DNA of 24,260 bases from a virus. Position 1 is the first letter of the stretch. Every line of letters starts with the position of its first letter. The stretch is from IMG/VR virus record IMGVR_UViG_3300013131_000243, positions 1-24,260 of that record. The stretch is one strand, 5' to 3'. The notes under the pieces were generated by a model. It searched no databases. It was not told the DNA's origin and saw nothing but the letters and a program-made list of their open reading frames with translations. Below are positions 15,537 to 22,811 of the stretch, piece after piece. Both the position numbers and the translations under genes were made by a program.

Positions 15537-17567
15537 TTAGGATATTTTTATTTCACAGGTATCAGTGGTGCAATAAGCCTCTCCCAAGGCCTCAAGATTG
15601 TCTACTCCGTCATAAATTGCAGACCAGTTAATCTTCTTTATCTGACCAACATAAGAGTTATACTCGTCTTTTGTAATTTGAGTATATGGTTGTTGTGGAT
15701 ATGTCTTATTGCCCATAGGCAAGAATGATACTGCTTTAAGTTGACCCTCATACATATGAAGTGCTGGAGCAACATGCTCTGTTTCTTTTTCCTTGTCAAA
15801 TGAAAGGGTAACAGAAACACCATTATCAGACCAATACTTCTGAGTTGTAGCAGCAAGGCCAATCTTCTCAAATAAGGTTACATCTTTTTCAGATCTAGCA
15901 TGTCCAGAATGAACTGGAAAATATACAACAGTTGTATTTTGTGATACAAGATCTGCCTCAGTTTTATACCCTGCTGCTTTAAATAAATGAATCATTGGAT
16001 CTGTGTTTCCAAAACGAATTGCACGAAGGAAGAAGTTTCCTCCTGGTCCCCAGTGAACTCCTGGAGTTGCACCAGATAACAATGACACTGAGCCTGAAGG
16101 CTTAACGGTTGTTACACGAATAGACTCACGAACACATAGCCACTCAGAATATGAATGATCGTATTTACGAATAGTCTTATATCCTTCATCCATCCATTCA
16201 CGAACTGCTGGCAAACCTTTTTGATCTGCAAAAGAAGCAATGCCAGTAAGCGATGTTCCAATACGACGGTTGCGTTGCATAATACCGTTTGTAATCTGCC
16301 AATGTGTAGGAACAAGAGTAACGGTCTTGCCATATAGATAAGCAAACTTTAAAGTACGCAAGAAATCTTCTTTAGATTCATGACGATTTAAATGTACCTC
16401 TACAAGTGTGCAGAGTTCATATGATTCTAATGGTTGCTCAGCACAAGGATTGAATCCCATTACACGATAATCTTTTCCATCTGCAGGATCTGCAAGACGG
16501 CCATAGTTACGAGCAACATCAAGCCAAATAAATCCTGGTTCTCCATTGTCTGCAATTAAATCTACATAATTTTCATACTTGGTTCCAACTTCTGCTGCAA
16601 TAGAATTATTACTCATCCATGCCCATCCAGGATTTTCTGGATCAAATGAGTTGCGCTCTGGAAACATCTCTGAATTCTTTAAATTAATAAATCCATCATC
16701 TGATGGACTTCCAAGTGCGAGGGTAGCAGAACGACGAACATTTCCTGCAACCACACAAGTTCCAATAAGATTTACAATATCAACAATTGCACGAGAATCA
16801 AGAATATCTCCTGCTCTATCTCCAATTACTTTACGAATGGTTTTGTGTAATTTAATTAAAGGTGCTGGACCTGAAGCGGTACCGCCAAAACCTTTAATAG
16901 GTGCACCTAATGGTCTAATTAAAGAATAATCAAAATTAATCTTAGCCTGACCTTGTTTCAAATATGAATTAATAAGTAGTCTTACAGATTCTACCCATCC
17001 TTCTCTTGTATCAGGTATTTGATATGATATTTCTTCTTTGGTATTGGTATATATTTCCATACCCTTTTCTTGTCCAAGGGTGTCAAATCCTACTCCTACC
17101 CCAAGCATCAGAGCATCCATAACCCAGCCAAAAAGGGCTCCAGGGTCGTTTCTATCAATGTCCCTAGTAGATACCATGGCACAGTTCTGTAAGGCCGCAG
17201 AATTGCGTCTCTCCATCGTCATAGGGGTACCAAAAGCCCATAGTCCACGACCTGGGGGAGTCCATTTAAGATTAAACATACGATCATAGGCTTCTTGAGC
17301 AGACTTCTGTGCCTTATTGTCATTCCAAGGAAGGCGATTTTCTTTAGCATGATTCTTTTGAACAGAGTACATTCCTTCAATTACCCGCTTACAAACCTCA
17401 TGCCAGCGTTCTTTTGTGCCATCTTCTTTGACTCTTGAATATGTACGGATAAAAGTTATCTCACCTAAAGAGTTGCCACCTGCGTCGGTAAAGCCAAAAG
17501 GAGACTCAACATCTTTATATTTATTAACAAATTCATCCAATAGCCTAAAAGAAAATACATCTGACAT
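15537..17567 (-). CDS. nrdJ: Adenosylcobalamin-dependent ribonucleotide reductase, class II
   Basis: A 676-residue enzyme reducing ribonucleotides to deoxyribonucleotides for phage DNA synthesis, using coenzyme B12. All key cysteines are present. C129 (QNCAMVST) and C386 form the active-site pair; C375 (FNPCAEQPLESYELC) is the thiyl-radical residue, with E377 two residues on. C375 to C386 has the same spacing of 11 as C408-C419 of the Lactobacillus enzyme. C666 and C671 at the C-terminus (YCTTDTCEIKIS) match its redox shuttle pair. GNVRRSATLALG and TTVKPSGSVSLLSGATPGVH are further hallmarks. It is about 60 residues shorter than the Lactobacillus monomer (739). Placement among structural genes is unusual. 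It has its own promoter and palindromes upstream, suggesting separate regulation. Confidence 0.95.
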   Translation of the reverse strand: MSDVFSFRLLDEFVNKYKDVESPFGFTDAGGNSLGEITFIRTYSRVKEDGTKERWHEVCKRVIEGMYSVQKNHAKENRLPWNDNKAQKSAQEAYDRMFNLKWTPPGRGLWAFGTPMTMERRNSAALQNCAMVSTRDIDRNDPGALFGWVMDALMLGVGVGFDTLGQEKGMEIYTNTKEEISYQIPDTREGWVESVRLLINSYLKQGQAKINFDYSLIRPLGAPIKGFGGTASGPAPLIKLHKTIRKVIGDRAGDILDSRAIVDIVNLIGTCVVAGNVRRSATLALGSPSDDGFINLKNSEMFPERNSFDPENPGWAWMSNNSIAAEVGTKYENYVDLIADNGEPGFIWLDVARNYGRLADPADGKDYRVMGFNPCAEQPLESYELCTLVEVHLNRHESKEDFLRTLKFAYLYGKTVTLVPTHWQITNGIMQRNRRIGTSLTGIASFADQKGLPAVREWMDEGYKTIRKYDHSYSEWLCVRESIRVTTVKPSGSVSLLSGATPGVHWGPGGNFFLRAIRFGNTDPMIHLFKAAGYKTEADLVSQNTTVVYFPVHSGHARSEKDVTLFEKIGLAATTQKYWSDNGVSVTLSFDKEKETEHVAPALHMYEGQLKAVSFLPMGNKTYPQQPYTQITKDEYNSYVGQIKKINWSAIYDGVDNLEALGEAYCTTDTCEIKIS

Positions 17568-17603
17568 TTAATTTACGAACCTCTCACTAAAAATAATATT
17601 AGA

Positions 17604-17622
17604 ACTTTACAAATCGTAAAGT
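17604..17622. promoter_or_regulatory. Palindrome A in reductase leader, possible operator or 5' hairpin
   Basis: ACTTTAC and GTAAAGT are perfect arms with a 5-nt spacer, placed just downstream of the reductase -10 box, at or after the likely start of transcription. The octamer AAAGTACT overlaps its edge (17618-17625) and recurs upstream at 17724-17731. Confidence 0.45.
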
Positions 17623-17629
17623 ACTCCCA

Positions 17630-17638
17630 AGTATAGCA
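17630..17638 (-). promoter_or_regulatory. Extended -10 promoter box for the reductase gene
   Basis: The minus strand reads TGCTATACT, 62 nt before the ATG at 17567. This leader is among the longest before a minus-strand gene here and contains palindrome A and a GAGAGG ribosome site. Confidence 0.55.
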
Positions 17639-17680
17639 CGAAATTTTATTTAAAAACAAATTGATTTATAACGATTTTAT

Positions 17681-17700
17681 AAACTTTAACTATAAAGTTT
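17681..17700. repeat. Palindrome B upstream of the reductase promoter
   Basis: AAACTTT and AAAGTTT are perfect 7-bp arms around a 6-nt spacer. Its arms are similar to those of palindrome A (ACTTTA core). In AT-rich DNA some symmetry is expected by chance. Confidence 0.35.
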
Positions 17701-17706
17701 AGGTTG

Positions 17707-17731
17707 AGTACTTTTAATTTTGCAAAGTACT
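17707..17731. repeat. Palindrome C at the end of the fibre gene
   Basis: AGTACTTT and AAAGTACT are perfect 8-bp arms with a 9-nt loop, starting at the fibre gene's stop codon. There is no following U-run on the minus strand, so it is not a standard intrinsic terminator. It shares the octamer AAAGTACT with palindrome A. Confidence 0.45.
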
Positions 17732-18951
17732 TAACTAATTACAAGACCAGACTTACCATCTTTTACTTCTCCCCATGTTAAACCAGGAAGAGCAGCAGAA
17801 ATTGCTGTGTTATTAATCTTAAATGACTTACCAGAAACAAGATTCATATGCTCTGAAGAGGTCCAAGCGTCAGTAGCATCTACCCATGTAAAGGTTTTAT
17901 TGGTTGCTCCTAATAATGTAATACCGCCACCATCAGCACCAGCATCTGTACTGTTTCCATAAGCAAGAACTATGTTCTTATCTTCTACTTGAAGGTGCTG
18001 GGTATCAATTGTGGTAGTAGTTCCATTAACTGTCAAATCTCCAGAAATAGTTACGCTGTTATTAAATGTTGTTGTACCACTGGTTGCACCAATTGACAAT
18101 GTAGTAGCGGCGCTACCAAGATTAATGGTTGTTGCGGTGGTATTAAGAAGATCAAAAGATGTTGATGCAGTGGTCAAAGATGTTCCTACGGAAGGACTTG
18201 TCAATGTCTTATTTGTTAAAGTTTCAGCACCCGCAATAGTTGCAAAGTCAGCATCAGTAAGTGCTGAATTAAACTCTGCTAAAGTTCCAGAAACTGTATT
18301 TGATCCAAGCGCTATTGTTTTATTACTAAGAGTAAGTGTATTGTTTGTGGTAGCAACAACGGTAGTGTCAACATTTAAAGTTACTGTACCGCTTGTGCCC
18401 CCTCCTGTTAAACCTGTGCCCGCTGTAACTCCTTCAATATCTGCTGGTATTAAAATTGTTCCACCAAGAGAAACTGATGTACCATTAATTGTAATTGCAG
18501 AGTTAGAAAGTTTATCGTTTGCAATAGATCCAGAAAGCATGGCATTTGTGACTGTGCCTGTATCTCCAGTTGTAATAATAGTTCCAGTTCTATCTGGAAT
18601 AGTAATAGTACGATCATCAGTAGGATCTACAGAAATAAGAGTTGTTTGATAAGAGTTAGTTGTAGCACCCTCAAAAATTACAGATTCTCTAGTTAAAACA
18701 TTTTTATTAGCATCTAATTCTGCTACGCCATTAACGGCACCCTTTTCAGTTATTTCAACATAACCTGCAAGGCTTGTATTTAGTTCTGACTCTGTAGCAA
18801 GATATGTAAGTTCAGACCATATGGTGCTACCGTCGCCAACCTTAAGTTGAGAAAGAGTAGTATTGTAACCAATTTCACCTTCATTGAGAATCGGGTCTGC
18901 ATCATTCCATTCGGAACTAGTGCCCCTACGCATTTGAATTCTAACAGCCAC
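17731..18951 (-). CDS. Tail fibre / receptor-binding protein with Mtd-type N-terminal domain
   Basis: A 406-residue protein. Residues 1-52 (MAVRIQMRRGTSSEWNDADP, then ILNEGEIGYNTTLSQLKVGD) form the N-terminal domain found in major tropism determinant and many phage fibres, which attaches to the virion. Residues 90-170 and 180-290 carry fibre repeats: VIFEG...DRTITIPDRTGTIITTGD, VTNAML, and ETLTNKTLTSP. The C-terminus (HLQVEDKNIVLAYGNSTDAG, then FTWVDATDAWTSSEHMNLVS) resembles a common marine and freshwater phage fibre ending. The start is GTG with GGAGG upstream and a TGGTATAAT promoter box. No reverse transcriptase or template repeat is nearby, so there is no sign of a diversity-generating system despite the Mtd-like domain. 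Confidence 0.85.
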   Translation of the reverse strand: MAVRIQMRRGTSSEWNDADPILNEGEIGYNTTLSQLKVGDGSTIWSELTYLATESELNTSLAGYVEITEKGAVNGVAELDANKNVLTRESVIFEGATTNSYQTTLISVDPTDDRTITIPDRTGTIITTGDTGTVTNAMLSGSIANDKLSNSAITINGTSVSLGGTILIPADIEGVTAGTGLTGGGTSGTVTLNVDTTVVATTNNTLTLSNKTIALGSNTVSGTLAEFNSALTDADFATIAGAETLTNKTLTSPSVGTSLTTASTSFDLLNTTATTINLGSAATTLSIGATSGTTTFNNSVTISGDLTVNGTTTTIDTQHLQVEDKNIVLAYGNSTDAGADGGGITLLGATNKTFTWVDATDAWTSSEHMNLVSGKSFKINNTAISAALPGLTWGEVKDGKSGLVIS

Positions 18952-18974
18952 AATAAACCTCCAGGTTATCTTCC

Positions 18975-18983
18975 ATTATACCA
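18975..18983 (-). promoter_or_regulatory. Extended -10 promoter box before the Mtd-like fibre gene
   Basis: The minus strand reads TGGTATAAT, 23 nt before the GTG at 18951, with a GGAGG ribosome site in the leader. Confidence 0.55.
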
Positions 18984-18990
18984 AAATTTG

Positions 18991-19389
18991 TCATGCTGCA
19001 CTACCGCCATCTATTACTGATGTAAACGATGTTGTTGCTGGTGTACCACCATCGAGTGAAGTTCCAAGCCAGGGTCCTACTGGACCGTTTCCTTGATATT
19101 GATAAATGCTATCCACAAAACCATCTGCATTATGAGTGTGATCTGTTACTCCAGAAGTGTCATCATAATTTGCTATAGCATACCAAGTAGAACTATAATA
19201 ATAATAGATACGATTTGTATTTGTATCTAAATGCATTGCCCCATTTGATGGGCTTACAGGAAAAGTACTTCCTACAGTAATAGCAGAGCCTGTAAAGGCT
19301 GTGGTTTGAACTGTGTTGTCTGGGAATGTAACTCCAGTAGCGACCTTAAGGCCTTGTTTTACTACAAAGTCTCTATCGGTTGTTGCCAC
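18991..19389 (-). CDS. Small fibre-associated protein
   Basis: A 132-residue protein starting with GTG, as judged by its N-terminus MATTDRDFVVKQGLKV, which parallels that of the 781-residue fibre just upstream (MATVDKAFRIKNGLVV). This shared cap may be a virion-docking element. The middle reads TFPDNTVQTTAFTGSAITVG, SPSNGAMHLDTNTNRIYYYY and SSTWYAIANYDD, a beta-rich pattern common in phage fibre and baseplate-tip proteins. DHTHNADG follows, and the C-terminus is glycine- and threonine-rich. The ribosome site is weak: GAAGGGA lies about 12 nt before the GTG. No enzymatic motif is present. Probably a fibre subunit or tip adaptor; the exact role is unknown. Confidence 0.65.
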   Translation of the reverse strand: MATTDRDFVVKQGLKVATGVTFPDNTVQTTAFTGSAITVGSTFPVSPSNGAMHLDTNTNRIYYYYSSTWYAIANYDDTSGVTDHTHNADGFVDSIYQYQGNGPVGPWLGTSLDGGTPATTSFTSVIDGGSAA

Positions 19390-19418
19390 TGAAGTTCACT
19401 GTCCCTTCGTGGTTCACA

Positions 19419-21764
19419 TTACGCTTCGATTAGCGTTCTGTGCACCTTTACTGTTGTACCATTTGTTGATGTTACGAGTAGACGAACATCTGATCCTGAG
19501 TAGTCTGCATCAATTGCACCAATCTGTGCATTACTTTGAACATCTGCATACTCAGTGATATAAACATTGTTATTTCCATCGACTGTTACAAGGGCCTCTA
19601 GAACTTCAATGTCATCTCCATTACGCATTTGAACTACGTACTTAGCAGACTTAAATGTTGCTGCCGCCCATGCGTCTACTACAGTTGCGCTAGTTGTTGT
19701 AACGCTTGTTGTAGCAGTGCCCATAAGAGCATCTGTAAGTGTTACATATCCAACGCCAATGCTTACGAATGCTGGGCTAGATGTTGTAGCAATGCTTTGT
19801 GGTAAAGATAATGTTACTGCACCAGTTGATGTTGATGCTATAACTTGATCTGCTGTTCCTGCTAGGCTTGTTACGCCTGCGTTTGTAATTGTAAGAACAT
19901 TGTTTGTTGAAGCATAAGATGCTGTGATTCCTGTACCGCCAGTTACTGCGTTACCGAATGCATCAATTGATGTTTCAATATCAGATGTGAAGGCTAGTGT
20001 ACCTGTTGCATCTTGAAGTGTAATTGTACGATCTGCTGTTGGATCCGTTACTGTTAATGTTGTTTCATGATCATTTGCTGTACCCTCAAAAACAATACTT
20101 GAATCATCTAACTTAAGACCAGTTACTGTTGGTGTAGTAAGTGTTGGACTTGTTAGAGTTTTGTTTGTAAAAGTCTGTGCTGTGGTAAGATCTGCTGTAA
20201 CTCCAGTATTGATGCTGAATGAGTTACCAGTTAGTGTTAATCCGTTTCCAGCAACAAATGTTCCTGCTCCAGAAAATTGTGAGAAAGTAATTTCTGTTAC
20301 ACCAATAGTTACAGAATTATTTGTACAAACAAAACCTTTGTCTGCATTTGAAGTTCCTGCCTCAACAAATGTAAAGGCTGATGGAAATTCACTACCTTCA
20401 TTCATATCTAATGAACGAGTTGGTGCTCCAGAGGCTTGAACTACATAAATACCATTAGCAGTTGCATCTGTTTGATCCTTAATAAGAATTCTGTCACCAG
20501 TTGCAAGAGTTACACCATCTATTACACTTCCATTATCAAAATCAGTGGCAAGTGTTCCATTTTCAGTTGTAGCAACTCTTACAGATGCTTTAACGTCTAA
20601 TCCTTGTGCTACAGAATCAACATATTGTTTTGTTGCTGCTTCTAGAGCCTGTGAAGGATCTGCATTTAGAGTTACAGTTCCTGGAAATACTACTGTATTT
20701 GGAAGAGATAGAACAATGTCACCAGTAGTTGAACTTACTGCAATCTGACTTGTTGTACCACTCACGCTAGAAACACCAGCAGTGATATTAATTGATCCAC
20801 CAAGAGAAGTTGCAGTTCCATTAATTGTAATGCTTGAATTTGCAAGCATTGCATTTGTAACAGTGCCTGAATCACCTGTGGTAACTACTGTACCAGTTAC
20901 ATCTGGTAGTGTAATTGTGCGATCTGCAGTAGGATCAGTTACAGTCAAAGTTGTTTCATGATCATTTGCAGTTCCTTCAAAGACAATGCTTGAATCTGAA
21001 AGATATAAGCCAGAAACTTGCGGTGATGTAAGAGTTTTATTTGTAAGTGTCTGTGTTCCAGATGTTGTTGCTACCGTTGAATCAATTGCTACTGTTACCG
21101 CTGAAGATCCATCATAAGATGTTCCTGAAAGGCCAGTACTAATTGTCAACGCATTTGGATTAACTGCTGTAACTGTTGCAGAACCACCAAGAGAAATTGA
21201 AGATCCGTTTACTGTTAGTGAAGAATTTGTTAAAGATCCATTGCCAATATTTGTAATTGTATTTGATGTACCTGAAATAGTTTTATTTGTAAGGGTTTCA
21301 CTACCCGCTAAAGTTGCAAAGTCTGCATCGCTAAGTGCGGTATTAAACTGTGCAATAGTTCCTGAAAGGGTATTGCTTGAAAGATTTATTGTTTTATTTG
21401 TTAGAGTATCTGTTGTTGCCTTACCAACAAGTGTATCTGTAGCATTTGGCAATGTTACTGTTTGATCTTGTGTTGGTTCTGGTGAAAGAAGTGTTAGTTC
21501 ATAATCATCTGGTGTATTTCCTTCAAAGATGATTCTATCTGCAAATGTTGGTGTTTCCGATACTGCTGCATCAATTACGCCTGTTGTATCATTATATGTA
21601 AATGTAATACCTGTTTGTGTACCGCCTGTGAACATCGCTGCAGTAGTATCTTGCAGAAATTCTGTGCTCGCCTCTGTAAGAACGTTTGAGCCATTAACTG
21701 TAGCAGATGATCCTTCTACTACCAGGCCGTTCTTGATGCGAAAGGCTTTGTCGACTGTGGCCAT
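19419..21764 (-). CDS. Large tail fibre protein with internal repeats
   Basis: A 781-residue fibre. Residues 1-25 form a docking-type cap. Three VFEG-type repeats lie at 77-114, 256-294 and 553-592; the last two share IVFEGTANDHETTLTVTD and the following DPTADRTITL. LTNKT motifs recur near residues 121, 159, 241 and 533. Residues 377-501 form a widely shared phage fibre domain (KQYVDSVAQGLDVKASVRVA, GDRILIKDQTDATANGIYVV, ITFSQFSGAG). Residues 695-781 (KYVVQMRNGDDIEVLEALVT, then YITEYADV and the final VKVHRTLIEA) are a C-terminal domain shared with the protein at 21784-22221. A good AAGGAG site precedes the ATG. It probably recognises the host surface. Confidence 0.87.
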   Translation of the reverse strand: MATVDKAFRIKNGLVVEGSSATVNGSNVLTEASTEFLQDTTAAMFTGGTQTGITFTYNDTTGVIDAAVSETPTFADRIIFEGNTPDDYELTLLSPEPTQDQTVTLPNATDTLVGKATTDTLTNKTINLSSNTLSGTIAQFNTALSDADFATLAGSETLTNKTISGTSNTITNIGNGSLTNSSLTVNGSSISLGGSATVTAVNPNALTISTGLSGTSYDGSSAVTVAIDSTVATTSGTQTLTNKTLTSPQVSGLYLSDSSIVFEGTANDHETTLTVTDPTADRTITLPDVTGTVVTTGDSGTVTNAMLANSSITINGTATSLGGSINITAGVSSVSGTTSQIAVSSTTGDIVLSLPNTVVFPGTVTLNADPSQALEAATKQYVDSVAQGLDVKASVRVATTENGTLATDFDNGSVIDGVTLATGDRILIKDQTDATANGIYVVQASGAPTRSLDMNEGSEFPSAFTFVEAGTSNADKGFVCTNNSVTIGVTEITFSQFSGAGTFVAGNGLTLTGNSFSINTGVTADLTTAQTFTNKTLTSPTLTTPTVTGLKLDDSSIVFEGTANDHETTLTVTDPTADRTITLQDATGTLAFTSDIETSIDAFGNAVTGGTGITASYASTNNVLTITNAGVTSLAGTADQVIASTSTGAVTLSLPQSIATTSSPAFVSIGVGYVTLTDALMGTATTSVTTTSATVVDAWAAATFKSAKYVVQMRNGDDIEVLEALVTVDGNNNVYITEYADVQSNAQIGAIDADYSGSDVRLLVTSTNGTTVKVHRTLIEA
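19989..20108 (-). repeat. Fibre VFEG repeat, copy 3
   Basis: Encodes residues 553-592 of the large fibre (DDSSIVFEGTANDHETTLTV and onwards). It is almost identical in protein to copy 2 at 20883-20999, and also similar in DNA, with synonymous differences. Confidence 0.8.
20883..20999 (-). repeat. Fibre VFEG repeat, copy 2
   Basis: Encodes residues 256-294 of the large fibre, followed by a TTGDSGTVTNAML segment. The same segment follows the VFEG unit of the neighbouring Mtd-like fibre, linking the two genes by shared modules. Confidence 0.8.
21423..21536 (-). repeat. Fibre VFEG repeat, copy 1 (divergent)
   Basis: Encodes residues 77-114 of the large fibre (RIIFEGNTPDDYELTLLSPE and onwards). 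It is recognisable but diverged from copies 2 and 3. Confidence 0.65.
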
Positions 21765-21783
21765 TCTTTATCTCCTTGTGGGT

Positions 21784-22221
21784 CTATGCCTTCAAACCAG
21801 TACGGTAATACCTTATGGTCATCGGCGTTAGGGTTGGTGTAACCGTCATGCTAATTGTACCAGAATTTAAACTAGCAGTTATATTTCCTACATTATTACC
21901 TGTATTGGCAACTGAGGCAAATTCTGTTACATTTTGATTGGTACCATCAAAAACTAAGTTTATTTCAGTGCTTCTATAAGCACTTCCTGAAGCATTGGAT
22001 AGTTGAATAAGGTATTTAACTGTTCTCCAGGTAGATGTTTCTATTGTGTCAAATACTGTGGCTGATTCAATACCGTTGATTGTTACGGAGTTGTTTCCAT
22101 CTGCCCCCATGGAATCGGCACGGTATGAAGTAGTATCAATTAGATCTGTAAAGTCTTGACCATCAGGCGTATCGCCTGTTTCAAACCTTGCTTTTAATTG
22201 ATTAATTGGTAGGATGGCCAT
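21784..22221 (-). CDS. Virion surface protein with fibre-type C-terminal domain
   Basis: A 145-residue protein. The N-terminal part (MAILPINQLKARFETGDTPD, then GQDFTDLIDTTSYR) matches a short segment, 'FETGDxPxxxDFxDLID', found at the start of many phage fibre-associated proteins. Residues about 58-145 (WRTVKYLIQLSNASGSAYRS, NLVFDGTNQNVTEFASV, and IRYYRTGLKA at the end) are a domain shared with the last 85 residues of the large fibre encoded next. Proteins with this unit are widespread in aquatic phages. It is probably a small virion protein displayed with the fibre. A TGATATAAT box ends 6 nt before the ATG and there is no Shine-Dalgarno site. Confidence 0.75.
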   Translation of the reverse strand: MAILPINQLKARFETGDTPDGQDFTDLIDTTSYRADSMGADGNNSVTINGIESATVFDTIETSTWRTVKYLIQLSNASGSAYRSTEINLVFDGTNQNVTEFASVANTGNNVGNITASLNSGTISMTVTPTLTPMTIRYYRTGLKA

Positions 22222-22227
22222 ATTAGG

Positions 22228-22236
22228 ATTATATCA
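22228..22236 (-). promoter_or_regulatory. Extended -10 box 6 nt from ATG (leaderless-type) for the 145-residue gene
   Basis: The minus strand reads TGATATAAT, then CCTAAT, then the ATG at 22221. The TGA is the stop codon of the preceding gene, so coding and promoter signals share bases. Confidence 0.6.
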
Positions 22237-22434
22237 TAAAATGTAGTTATTAATACCAATGATAGCAAGTCCAATTGGTGGAGGATTTAAAGGGGTATAA
22301 GAAGGAACCGTAATATTAGTAACCCTAATATAAAACGGTAAGTCAGAAATAACAACTGCTTTTCTAGATCTACAAGTTTGGATTACCTCAATGACTCTTT
22401 TACTGTCAGTAGGTATGACAGTTGCTGTAGCCAT
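22234..22434 (-). CDS. 66-residue protein, function unknown
   Basis: A small protein between two surface-protein genes (MATATVIPTDSKRVIEVIQT, then VVISDLPFYIRVTNITVPSY and a proline-rich stretch YTPLNPPPIGLAIIG). Its ATG overlaps the previous stop by one base (TAATG), with GAGGAT about 11 nt upstream, so translation is probably coupled to the Ig-like gene. The pattern of short strands around a proline-rich loop suggests a small beta structure. No family is recognised with confidence. Given its neighbours it is likely a virion or fibre-accessory component. Confidence 0.6.
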   Translation of the reverse strand: MATATVIPTDSKRVIEVIQTCRSRKAVVISDLPFYIRVTNITVPSYTPLNPPPIGLAIIGINNYIL

Positions 22435-22811
22435 TAGTCTGTAATATCCTCAACCATATTTATAGTACCCTGCAAAACTGTCCATACAATTGCATTGGCT
22501 GTAGTAGCCATCTGAATATCAAATTCATCATCTGTTTCTAAAATTTCTGTTTCATCATATTCTAAATATACCGTGAATTCTCCTGGACCGTCATCTTCGT
22601 CTGCTTCTGGGGTAACTGTCAAAACAACGCTGGTAGTTGAAGGACGATAAAAATCCATTTCAATTGTCCAATCAGAAATGTCTAAAGGTTCTCCTGCATC
22701 ATCTTGGACATACATTTTAAAAGAAGCAGTGTCGCCTCTTACGATTGTCCATATAGATTGTGGTGGCTCAGAACCAATTTGATATGGTGATTGATTTCTA
22801 TATTGTGCCAT
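22434..22811 (-). CDS. Ig-like beta-sandwich virion protein
   Basis: A 125-residue acidic protein starting at the ATG at 22811 (MAQYRNQSPYQIGSEPPQSI). The start is supported by GCAGGA 9 nt upstream and by a one-base overlap with the previous stop (TAATG); an ATG 30 nt further upstream lies inside the preceding gene and lacks this support. The sequence (IWTIVRGDTASFKMYVQDDA, GEPLDISDWTIEMDFYRPST, EFTVYLEYDETEILETDDEF) resembles the N-terminal Ig-like unit of phage baseplate upper proteins, with the 'RGDTxxFKxxVxDxxGxPLDISxW' pattern. It may bridge fibre and tail. The acidic loop (PEADEDDGPGE) could bind calcium, but that is speculation. Confidence 0.7.
   Translation of the reverse strand: MAQYRNQSPYQIGSEPPQSIWTIVRGDTASFKMYVQDDAGEPLDISDWTIEMDFYRPSTTSVVLTVTPEADEDDGPGEFTVYLEYDETEILETDDEFDIQMATTANAIVWTVLQGTINMVEDITD

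Noticed and set aside
17568-17730. Cobalamin riboswitch in the reductase leader.
   Set aside because: I see no B12-box-like sequence, and the leader is only about 60 nt, too short for that class. Simple palindromes explain the symmetry better.
18011-18649. Long plus-strand open frame of 212 codons opposite the Mtd-like fibre gene.
   Set aside because: It is antisense to a clear fibre gene with repeats, and its valine/proline-rich reading simply mirrors the Thr/Gly-rich coding strand. It has no ribosome site or recognisable domain.
17731-18951. Diversity-generating retroelement, because of the Mtd-type N-terminal domain.
   Set aside because: No reverse transcriptase, template repeat or C-type lectin variable region is in the window. 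The Mtd N-terminal unit alone is common in fibres.
19989-21536. CRISPR-like direct repeats.
   Set aside because: They are protein-coding fibre repeats in frame, long and unequally spaced.
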